The notes beneath the pieces are model-generated. The model did no database searches. It was not told the DNA's origin and saw only the letters and a program-made list of their open reading frames with translations. A stretch of DNA of 64,000 nt from Dyella terrae (GTDB lineage: Bacteria; Pseudomonadota; Gammaproteobacteria; Xanthomonadales; Rhodanobacteraceae). Of the stretch, positions 56,858-64,000 are shown piece after piece; positions within the stretch are counted from its first letter, which is position 1; each line of letters opens with the position of its first letter. The position numbers and the translations under genes are program-made. The stretch spans positions 1,054,001 to 1,118,000 of the forward strand of contig NZ_CP089414.1 in NCBI RefSeq assembly GCF_022394535.1, in the 5' to 3' direction.

Positions 56858-58222
56858 ATGAGTGAATGGTACGAACGGGTTTTCCGCCGTGTGCTCTACC
56901 CGGCCTATGAGAGCGGCCTGCGTCGCCGCAGCACGCTGTCCTGGCTGGATACCTATGAGCGCGACCAGTGGTACTCGCCGGAGGCCCTCGCGGCGCTGCA
57001 GTTCCAGCGCCTCAAGACACTGATCGAACATTGCTATCGCGAAGTGCCCTATTACCGCCGGCGCTGGCGCGAGCTGGGCATCCTCCCTGAAGACATCCGC
57101 AGCATGGACGACTATGCGCGGTTGCCGGTGCTGACCAAGGCCGACATTCGCGAGAACTTCGACGACTTACAAGCCACATCCTGGCGCGACCGTCTGCTGT
57201 TCAAGCGCACTGGCGGCTCCACCGGCGAGCCGCTCAAGCTGGGCTACACGCATGAAAGCTACGAACGCCGCATGGCTGTGATGTGGCGCGGCTACGGTTG
57301 GGCGGGATCGCGGCTGGGACGCCGCACGCTATACCTATGGGCGGGCGCGGTAGGCACCCCGGGCCGTGTGCACCAGTTCAAGGACGATGTCTACAACACG
57401 CTGTTCGCCCGCCGCATGCTCAACAGCTTCGAGATGACCGAATCGAACCTGTCCACCTATGCCGACGCCATCGATCGTTATCGACCGGCCATCATCGTCG
57501 GCTACGTGAACCCGCTGAACCAGCTCGCCAAATGGATAGTGGAGACCGGACGCAAGATGCATCGCCCCGACGCCGTGATCGGCGCAGCCGAGGCACTTCA
57601 CCCCCACCAACGCGACACCATTGCCAAAGCCTTCGGTTGCCCGGTCTACAACACCTACGGCTGCCGCGAGTTCATGCTGATCGCCTCCGAATGCGCGCAT
57701 CACCATGGCCTGCACATCAATGCCGACCATCTTGCGCTCGAACTGCTCGATACCGATGGCAGCCGCGTCGCCAATGGTCCCGGCGAAGTAGCGATCACCG
57801 ACCTGTCCAACTACGGCATGCCGTTCATCCGCTACCTCAACGGCGACCTCGCCACCGCATCCACTGCTTACAGCTGCCCGTGCGGACGCGGCCTGCCTCT
57901 GCTGGAGCGGGTGGAAGGACGCGTGCTCGACGCCATCCGCACTCCGGATGGTCGCATCCTGCCGGGCGAATTCTTCCTGTACATGCTCAAGGATGTGCCG
58001 GGCCTCACGCGCTTCCAGTTGGTGCAACGGGAGCTCCATCGACTGGAGCTGTCCATTGTGCGCGGCGACGACTTCGACGACGCCTCCATCGCCTACATCC
58101 GACGCGAGACCGCCAAGGTGCTCGGCAACGAGGTGGCGCTGGACCATCGCTTCGTGGACGACATCCCGCTCACGCGCAGCGGCAAACACCGTGTCACGCG
58201 TTCGGAACTGACGGGAGCTTGA
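56858..58222 (+). CDS. PaaK/CapK-like adenylate-forming enzyme
   Basis: 454 residues. Phenylacetate-CoA-ligase family: the nucleotide loop FKRTGGSTGEPLKLGYTHES, YNTYGCREFMLIASEC, and the hinge region (RGLPLLERVEGRVLDAIR). The C-terminal domain includes RSGKHRVTRSEL with the catalytic Lys. CapK-like members occur in many capsule and exopolysaccharide loci with unknown substrates. Since the neighbouring NRPS lacks a release domain, an enzyme that activates carboxylic acids could take part in loading or transferring the peptide product; that is speculative. Confidence 0.85.
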   Translation: MSEWYERVFRRVLYPAYESGLRRRSTLSWLDTYERDQWYSPEALAALQFQRLKTLIEHCYREVPYYRRRWRELGILPEDIRSMDDYARLPVLTKADIRENFDDLQATSWRDRLLFKRTGGSTGEPLKLGYTHESYERRMAVMWRGYGWAGSRLGRRTLYLWAGAVGTPGRVHQFKDDVYNTLFARRMLNSFEMTESNLSTYADAIDRYRPAIIVGYVNPLNQLAKWIVETGRKMHRPDAVIGAAEALHPHQRDTIAKAFGCPVYNTYGCREFMLIASECAHHHGLHINADHLALELLDTDGSRVANGPGEVAITDLSNYGMPFIRYLNGDLATASTAYSCPCGRGLPLLERVEGRVLDAIRTPDGRILPGEFFLYMLKDVPGLTRFQLVQRELHRLELSIVRGDDFDDASIAYIRRETAKVLGNEVALDHRFVDDIPLTRSGKHRVTRSELTGA

Positions 58223-58328
58223 TCGCCATGGCCCACGTCCACCACGCCGGTCACTGGCTACCAACAACCCTTGAGAAAACGAGGAAGCCCATGCCCCAAC
58301 CTGGCCACGCAATGAGGTCCGATTCCCC

Positions 58329-59450
58329 GTGAACATCACCCACGTGGTCGAAAACCTCAATCGCGGAGGCCTCGAGCGCATGGTGCTCGACCTGGTGCAG
58401 CGACAGCAGCAACAGGGACACCAGTGCCAGGTGGTCTGCCTGTACGAAACGGGTTCTCTCGCACACGAACTGGATGCCGCCGGCATTCCCGTCATCGCCT
58501 GCAACAAAGGGCGCGGCATCGACCTGCGCGCACTGGCGCGTGCGCGCTGGGCCATCGATCGCCACGCCACCGACATCCTGCATACGCACAACGCGGTGGC
58601 GCATTACCAGGCCGTGCTGGCCTCGTGCGGCCTGCGCGTGCTGCGCATCCTCAACACGCGCCACGGCATGGGTGCAGGACAACGCACCGGCCGCAAGGAG
58701 TGGCTATACCGGCGCTCACTGGCACGCACGGACATCGTAGTGACGGTGTGCGAAGCGGCGCGCCGCAACGGGATCTCACGCGGCATGCTTCCGCAGGAAT
58801 TGACACGCGTCGTGCCCAACGGCATCGCGGTCGAACGTTTCCGGCCGGCGTCTAGCCCCATGCGCGAACAGTTACTGCAGATGCTTGGACTGCCGGATGA
58901 CGCGTTCCTCATTGGCAACGTCGGCCGGCTCAACTGGACCAAAGACCAGGCCGGGTTGATCCGCGCGTTTCGGCAGATCCACGCACAGCATCCATCCGCG
59001 GTTCTTCTACTGATCGGCGACGGCGAACTACGCGCCGATCTGGAGCAATGCGCCATAGAGGAAGGCGTGCGTGATGCCGTGCATTTCCTTGGCGATCGCA
59101 ACGATGTGCGTGACTTATTGCAGGGACTGGACCTCTTCGTGCTGTCCTCTGCCAGCGAGGGCTATTCGATGGCGCTATTGGAAGCCTGCGCCGTCGCCCT
59201 GCCCATCGTCGCCACCGACGTCGGCGGCAACGGCGAGATCATCTACAGCGGCCGCACCGGCCAACTAGTGCCGCCGGGCGATCCGGATGCGCTGGCGGAA
59301 GCCATGCTGTCGCTATTGAACCAGCCGCACCGCGCATCAGCCTACGGCCACGCGGCGCGCGTATGGGTGGAGAAGCACGGTTCGCTGGAAGCCATGGCGG
59401 CTCGCTACGAACGCCTGTACCTCGACATGGAGTGCGAGACATGCGCCTGA
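58329..59450 (+). CDS. GT4 glycosyltransferase (exosortase/EPS-associated type)
   Basis: 373 residues. GT-B fold: the N-terminal NITHVVENLNRGGLERMVLD is the typical start of EPS-locus GT4 enzymes. The acceptor domain contains ILHTHNAVAHYQAV; the donor domain has LIGNVGRLNWTKDQAGLIRA, LLLIGDGELRADLEQ and the EGYSMALLEACAVALPIVAT motif with the catalytic Glu residues. The start is GTG at 58329 with GAGG about ten bases upstream. Its last ten bases overlap the next gene. Confidence 0.88.
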   Translation: MNITHVVENLNRGGLERMVLDLVQRQQQQGHQCQVVCLYETGSLAHELDAAGIPVIACNKGRGIDLRALARARWAIDRHATDILHTHNAVAHYQAVLASCGLRVLRILNTRHGMGAGQRTGRKEWLYRRSLARTDIVVTVCEAARRNGISRGMLPQELTRVVPNGIAVERFRPASSPMREQLLQMLGLPDDAFLIGNVGRLNWTKDQAGLIRAFRQIHAQHPSAVLLLIGDGELRADLEQCAIEEGVRDAVHFLGDRNDVRDLLQGLDLFVLSSASEGYSMALLEACAVALPIVATDVGGNGEIIYSGRTGQLVPPGDPDALAEAMLSLLNQPHRASAYGHAARVWVEKHGSLEAMAARYERLYLDMECETCA

Positions 59451-60622
59451 AGGTGCTGGTACTCACCAATCTGTTCCCATCGCCCTGGGACCCATTGCGC
59501 AGCCCGTTCAACCGCCAACAGTTCGAGCGACTCGGCCGGGAACACGAGGTGGATGTGCTCACCGCCGTGGACTTCCGTGAACGCTTTGGCCGCAAACCCA
59601 CGGCGTTCCGCGCTAACAACGTCAACACCGACCACTTCGTTTTCTTCTATCCACCGGTGATCGGCCGCTCAATGCACGCTGCCTTCTGGCTGATCTCGCT
59701 CTTGAGCCAGAAGCTGCGCCGCCTGCGGCGCGCACAGTACGACTGCATGCTGCTGAGCTGGGCGTACCCGGATGCCGCCGCGGCGAGCTGGGTCGCGCGC
59801 CACCTGGGCATCCCGTACGTGGTCAAGGTGCACGGCACCGATCTGAACGTCAAAGCCACGCAGCCACTACTGCGGCCACAGATCCGCCACGCATTGCGCG
59901 GTGCTCAGGGCGTAGTGGCAGTCAGCCAGGCGCTGGCTGACAAGGTGGTGGAACTAGGCGTCGATCCGTCGCGCGTACACGTGATCTACAACGGCGTCGA
60001 ACCCAACCTGTTTCATCCCGGCTCGCTAAGCGAAGCCCGCGCAAAACTGTCACTGCCGCAGGATGAACGCATCATCCTCTACGTAGGCAACCTCAAGGAC
60101 ACCAAAGGCTGCCTCGACCTGCTCGAAGCCTTCCCCCGCGTACTGCTCACCCACCCCGATGCCAACCTGCTGTTCATCGGCGCCGGTCCCTCCCGCGAAG
60201 CACTACTGCAACGCGCCGCCGCCCTCGGCTGCCAGAACCGCGTGCGGCTGGTCGGCGCCATCGAACACTTCGCCCTGGGCGACTGGTTCCGCGCCGCCGA
60301 CTTGCTATGCCTACCCAGCCACAACGAAGGCGTACCCAACGTCGTACTCGAAGCCATGGCCTGCGGCACACCCGTCGTCGCTACGCGCGTTGGGGGTATT
60401 CCCGAAGTGCTGCCCGAACATGCGGGCGTGCTGGTGGATGCGCATGATCGCATCGGGCTGGAAGGTGCGTTAGTCGACGCGCTGGGCAGGTCGTGGGATG
60501 GCGGACAGATTGCGGCGCATGCGGGTCGGTTTCGGTGGGATGAGAATATCCAGCGGTTGGGTGGGATTCTTGAGGCGGCGGCGATGAGTCGTACGGGGCA
60601 GGTGAAGTATTTGGCGCCATGA
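59441..60622 (+). CDS. GT4 glycosyltransferase
   Basis: 393 residues. GT-B fold, N-terminal MRLKVLVLTNLFPSPWDPLR, acceptor domain with VVKVHGTDLNVKATQP. The donor-binding domain has IILYVGNLKDTKGCLDLLEA, NLLFIGAGPSREALLQ, and EGVPNVVLEAMACGTPVVAT with the conserved Glu pair. It is translated through a 10-base overlap with the upstream GT4 gene. It is the last plus-strand gene of the cluster; a long non-coding repeat region follows. Confidence 0.9.
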   Translation: MRLKVLVLTNLFPSPWDPLRSPFNRQQFERLGREHEVDVLTAVDFRERFGRKPTAFRANNVNTDHFVFFYPPVIGRSMHAAFWLISLLSQKLRRLRRAQYDCMLLSWAYPDAAAASWVARHLGIPYVVKVHGTDLNVKATQPLLRPQIRHALRGAQGVVAVSQALADKVVELGVDPSRVHVIYNGVEPNLFHPGSLSEARAKLSLPQDERIILYVGNLKDTKGCLDLLEAFPRVLLTHPDANLLFIGAGPSREALLQRAAALGCQNRVRLVGAIEHFALGDWFRAADLLCLPSHNEGVPNVVLEAMACGTPVVATRVGGIPEVLPEHAGVLVDAHDRIGLEGALVDALGRSWDGGQIAAHAGRFRWDENIQRLGGILEAAAMSRTGQVKYLAP

Positions 60623-60640
60623 GTCAGCGCGCTGCTCTTG

Positions 60641-61753
60641 TCCCTCTCCCCTTCGGGGAGAGGGTTGGGGTGAGCCCCGAAAAGGGGGTAAAGGTTGGGT
60701 GCTCGCCGCACGGTTTCATCTTTAGCCGTCATCCCGGCGTAGGCCGGGATCCAGAGCCTCGGTGTTTGATTGTCGCGTGATCGCGATCTGGCTCGCCTGC
60801 CGCGGGCTTTCGACCTCCTGCCGGAGGCCGAGTCACTTTTCTTTGCATGCCCAAAGAAAAGTAACCCGAAGAAAGGCACCCCCACTTGGCGCTGGCCGGT
60901 GAAGCCGGCCAGTCCGTGAGGGCTGGCCGGGCTTTTCGACAGGGCATCCTGCCCTGGCGAAAAGGAATCGGCATCCCTGCCGATTCCCCTGCGGGCCTGA
61001 TCGTCCACCCCTCACCGCCGCACAGGGGGCCCGAAGGTCAAAAGCGAAAGCGGACGGCTCGTGCAGCGGAGCTGCACATCGCACCGCAATGGAGCGCGTT
61101 GGTCCTTCTCTAGGGCACAAAGCTAAGGAAAAAGAGAAAGGCCATGCCGTTAGGTGGCGAGTTCTCTAGACCAGCCGGAAAGCGTGGCGTCCACTTCCCT
61201 AGCCTCTGCGATCGGGAAGCGTAGCGAAGACCGCTTTAAGTCCTCTTCGCTTCGGCGCGTTGCGAAGCGCTTCGGAGTACCCGCTGTGTAGCGGCGGAGG
61301 TTGCCAAACCCCACGATTCCTCATCCGTTCGGGCTTATCCTCACGCCATGCAGAGCTCCTCAGTGTATCGGTGCCTTGCGGTGTAGCCGTATCGCTCAAT
61401 AAAGAGATCGCCCAGCGTCGGTTACCCCAAGCCCCAAGGCTTGTATTCAACACAAGCTGCCGGAGCTTTCAGGCCATTTTCTTCGGGTTACTTTTCTTTT
61501 GGGCCAGCAAAAGAAAAGTGACTCGGCCTTCGGCAGAAGGTCGAAACGCCCGCTGCGTAAGCGGCCAGGTCGCGGGAGTGCACGAGGCGATAGCCGACCA
61601 CTGGTGCAACTGGATGACCAGCCCTTCGGCTGTTGAAAAGCGCCCCCTGCCTTCGCAGGAATGACGGCTAAAGAATGAAGCGGCGAGGCGAGCACCCAAC
61701 CTTTACCCCCTTTTCGGGGCTCACCCCAACCCTCTCCCCCTAGGGGAGAGGGA
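60641..61753. repeat. 1.1-kb imperfect palindromic repeat region, no genes
   Basis: Two inverted copies of a composite repeat. Outer arms: 60641-60732 (with CCCCTTCGGGGAGAGGGTTG and the CCGTCATCCCGGCG unit) against 61661-61753. Inner arms: 60821-60874 (with CCGAGTCACTTTTCTTTG and AAAGAAAAGTAACCCGAAG) against 61477-61537. A third unit (GCTGGCCGG/CCGGCCAGC) lies between. Open frames here are reverse readings of the repeat and not credible genes. Such units are typical of xanthomonad intergenic repeats. Confidence 0.8.
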
Positions 61754-61784
61754 GCCAAAGCACCAGCGCCAAGCACCTCACCCT

Positions 61785-63890
61785 CTACTTATCCGACACC
61801 GCCTCCCCCACCCCCGACGACACCCCCACCTCACCCCCAAACATCACATCCATCCCCCGCCTCAACCCCACCCTCGGCTCCCACCCCAACACATCCCGCG
61901 CCACCCGCTGATCAAAATTCGCCAACGGCCGCAACGAACGCACCCTATAACGCGTCAGCGGCACATTCCTGCGCAACACCTTCCCCAACCCCTCCACGCC
62001 CACCGACAAAGTGAGCAGCCACCAGGTCGGCCAGCGCATCAGCTTCAGATCCTTGCCACGCTTGCCGCGCACCCGCTCCAGGTACTCACCCTGCGTGACG
62101 ATGGCCGGATCCACCACATGCACCACCTGCCCTTTGGCGCCAGGTGTTTGCGCAGCTAGCAGCAACGCATCGACTACGTCATCCACGTACACCAGCGGCA
62201 ACGTCTGCAACGGTGATCCCACAGCGATCCATCGGCCGGCGATGCCCAGCGTGCCGTTGGGTGTGACCTTTTCCGAACCGGGTCCAATGATCTGTCCGGG
62301 GCGAATCACCACCGCCGGCAAGCCGCGATCGCGAATGGCATCACGCACGTAGGTTTCGGCCGTCAATTTGGTCTGCGTGTAGCTGCCACGCCAATCCGGA
62401 TGAGGCTCCAGCGTCGATGTCTCGTCGATGGCCTCCGCCGGGTTGCGCCCGGCGTGATCAAGCACGCTCATCGAGCTGACGTAGACCAGGGATTCCGTGC
62501 CGTGACGCAGGCATGCGTCGACGACGTTTCGCGTGCCCCACACCGTGCCGGCTTCGAACTCGCGCGGGCCACCACCCATCGCGGCACCTACGTGGTAAAC
62601 CACGCGCGCGCCTTGCACCGCATGATCAACGATGCGCGGATCACCCAGGTCACCCAGCACCACCTGCTGCGCTATGCCAGCTAGCCGTGGGTCGGGGCGA
62701 CGCACCAGCACGCGGACGCGCTGCCCTTTGCGGCGCAAGGCATTGACCAGCGTGCGGCCGAGAAAGCCCGAAGCACCGGTTACCAGCGCATCCACAGGTT
62801 CCAGCGTTTCGATGCGCGCTTCCAGTTCCTGCCGGCGTTCCTCATCGGCTTGGCGGCAAGCGGCTTCCATCAGGGCAATCGGGCGTCGACCATCTTCCGC
62901 ACTCACCGGCGGCGCCGTGCCGTCGAGCAGTGCGCGCGCAAACGATTCAGCCCCGGACTGGATGCCGGGTGACGGCCGCAAGCTTCCCGTGGCGAAGCGC
63001 AATACGTTCCATGGGATGCGAAACACGTCGCGCAACGCGCCAACGAATGCCCCCATGACGATGCCGATGAATTTAGGTCCCGGCAGCACACGACGTACAT
63101 GGCAGACCTGCAGGAAACGGTCGACTTCGATCACGCCACGTGTGCCTTGCACCACGATGCGGTTGAGCATCGGTCGCACGTTCCACGACAGCATCACGCG
63201 ACCCGTGCCTTGCTCGCATTCAGCGAACGCCTGCCACTCATCGAACTTCAACGTGGTCGAACGACCGGTGGAGCGGTAACGGATATCCACCCTAGCGATC
63301 TCGCCCAGGAAGGCCTCCATCGTATAGAGGCCATGCACGCCGAGGTCGCGGAACGGATACGAGCCCTGCGCCACCATTCCCGGCAAGGGACCGCCGCCAT
63401 AGGGCGGATAGTCGGAGCTGCGCCACACGTCCACCGCGACGAGATCGCCACAAGCTCCGGCTGCAACCAGCTCCTTTGCGCGCATGATCATGGGGTCGAA
63501 CAGGTCGGAATGATCGACCGACAGCACGAGGCCCTTCTCACGCGCCTTGGCGATCATCGCATCGCACTCGGCCACTGAATCGGCCATAGGCTTTTCGACG
63601 AACACGTGACAACCCATATCGAGCGCGCGCAAGGTCAATGCGCAGTGACTGGACGGCGGCGTCAGGATGAAGATCGCGTTCGGTCGCCGCTTACCCAGTT
63701 CGGCCAGATCCGACGTGGCCCAGCCGATGTCATAGGTCTGCGCCAGCTTGTTGGCTGCGTCGAAATCCAGATCGCAGACACCCACGATCTCGACCTCGTC
63801 GAGCCGCTTCAGCGCCTCAATGTGATAACGCGCGACATAACCGGCACCGACGATGCCGATACGCAAGCGCTTGTCGACGATAAGGCTCAT
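61785..63890 (-). CDS. Fusion of a Gfo/Idh/MocA oxidoreductase and an NAD-dependent epimerase
   Basis: 701 residues. The first half (about 1-345) is a Gfo/Idh/MocA sugar oxidoreductase: LRIGIVGAGYVARYHIEALK, FILTPPSSHCALTLRALDMG, VFVEKPMADSVAE (the EKP motif) and DLGVHGLYTMEAFLGEI. The second half (about 365-680) is an extended SDR: ALVTGASGFLGRTLVNALRR, VYHVGAAMGG, YVSSMSVLDHAGRNP, and YTQTKLTAETYV with the Tyr-Lys pair. A single frame joins them. The pair would carry out two steps of a nucleotide-sugar route. It faces the opposite way to the other EPS genes and its ATG overlaps the stop of the next upstream gene. Confidence 0.9.
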   Translation of the reverse strand: MSLIVDKRLRIGIVGAGYVARYHIEALKRLDEVEIVGVCDLDFDAANKLAQTYDIGWATSDLAELGKRRPNAIFILTPPSSHCALTLRALDMGCHVFVEKPMADSVAECDAMIAKAREKGLVLSVDHSDLFDPMIMRAKELVAAGACGDLVAVDVWRSSDYPPYGGGPLPGMVAQGSYPFRDLGVHGLYTMEAFLGEIARVDIRYRSTGRSTTLKFDEWQAFAECEQGTGRVMLSWNVRPMLNRIVVQGTRGVIEVDRFLQVCHVRRVLPGPKFIGIVMGAFVGALRDVFRIPWNVLRFATGSLRPSPGIQSGAESFARALLDGTAPPVSAEDGRRPIALMEAACRQADEERRQELEARIETLEPVDALVTGASGFLGRTLVNALRRKGQRVRVLVRRPDPRLAGIAQQVVLGDLGDPRIVDHAVQGARVVYHVGAAMGGGPREFEAGTVWGTRNVVDACLRHGTESLVYVSSMSVLDHAGRNPAEAIDETSTLEPHPDWRGSYTQTKLTAETYVRDAIRDRGLPAVVIRPGQIIGPGSEKVTPNGTLGIAGRWIAVGSPLQTLPLVYVDDVVDALLLAAQTPGAKGQVVHVVDPAIVTQGEYLERVRGKRGKDLKLMRWPTWWLLTLSVGVEGLGKVLRRNVPLTRYRVRSLRPLANFDQRVARDVLGWEPRVGLRRGMDVMFGGEVGVSSGVGEAVSDK

Positions 63891-64000
63891 CCTGTCACCC
63901 GACGATCGGCAAGAGTCATGTCCGCCGTGGCGAGCGACGTGGCGACTTCGCGCAGCACGTCCTCCACCCGGCGGTCCCAGGTCTGGTCCGCCACCGACGC
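63887..64000 (-). CDS. C-terminal 37 codons of a gene continuing beyond the window
   Basis: The frame is open to the window edge and ends in a TGA that overlaps the fusion-gene ATG (ATGA). The tail (TWDRRVEDVLREVATSLA) looks like the end of a GT4 glycosyltransferase, which would fit the locus, but it is too short to be sure. Confidence 0.5.
   Translation of the reverse strand, partial: ASVADQTWDRRVEDVLREVATSLATADMTLADRRVTG

Noticed and set aside
35573..60622. Calling the glycan cluster an exosortase/PEP-CTERM locus
   Set aside because: Several genes resemble exosortase-associated families, but neither an exosortase nor a PEP-CTERM protein is present in the window.
60833..61120. 95-codon frame between the GT4 genes and the fusion gene
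   Set aside because: It is a translation of the dispersed repeat (ends GGAFLRVTFLWACKEK); such frames appear wherever this repeat occurs.

Overview
The window reads as high-GC chromosomal DNA of a gammaproteobacterium. The gene orders tig-clpP-clpX-lon-hupB-ppiD and methyltransferase-rnhA-dnaQ, the piuA-piuC-Sel1 iron cluster and the style of the intergenic repeats all suggest Xanthomonadales, most likely a Rhodanobacteraceae member (Dyella, Rhodanobacter or Luteibacter type). That placement is inference from gene content; no 16S gene is present.

Layout. 1-20.6 kb is housekeeping: the 3' half of ppsA, a small SnoaL-like secreted protein, lepB, tRNA-Ser, an interrupted PP2C phosphatase, dnaQ/rnhA/methyltransferase, gloB-mltD, ppiD, tRNA-Asp, tRNA-Val, hupB, lon, clpX, clpP, tig, tRNA-Leu, a membrane-anchored SUMF1-type protein, an RNase D gene and tRNA-Ala. 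20.6-25.3 kb holds a drug/metabolite exporter and, divergent from it, a compact class II lanthipeptide locus: a 71-residue precursor with five cysteines, an intercistronic hairpin, and a LanM synthetase. No transporter, protease or immunity gene is recognised beside it. 25.4-30 kb holds a DUF2076 protein and a TonB receptor/PiuC/Sel1 iron cluster with a Fur-box-like dyad upstream of the receptor.

30.3-64 kb is an exopolysaccharide-type locus: nucleotide-sugar dehydrogenase, UDP-glucuronate-type epimerase, GMC oxidoreductase, Sfp-type phosphopantetheinyl transferase, EpsB/WcaJ-type initiating sugar transferase, then two megasynthases, then a GT2, a polysaccharide deacetylase, an O-antigen-ligase-like protein, a PaaK/CapK-like adenylating enzyme, two GT4 enzymes and an oxidoreductase-epimerase fusion. 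The first megasynthase is A-PCP-KS-AT-ACP-aminotransferase, preceded by a piece of a condensation domain; the second is C-A-PCP-C-A-PCP with no thioesterase. The PPTase can activate the carrier proteins, and the predicted product is a short peptide-polyketide carrying a beta-amino group. How it is released, and whether it joins the polysaccharide, is open. This assembly line inside a glycan locus is the most interesting system here; the orphan lanthipeptide locus is second.

Sequence quality. At least eight otherwise well-conserved genes are broken or have a displaced start or stop through single-base indels or one nonsense codon (PP2C phosphatase, rnhA, hupB, lon, rnd, the EamA exporter, the TonB receptor, the PKS/NRPS). 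Most lie at short homopolymers, so base-calling error is the simplest explanation for many of them. No CRISPR array, prophage or transposase gene was seen. Non-coding repeats include an inverted REP-like pair near 35.3 kb, a 266-bp nested inverted-repeat element near 55.4 kb and a 1.1-kb imperfect palindromic region near 61 kb.
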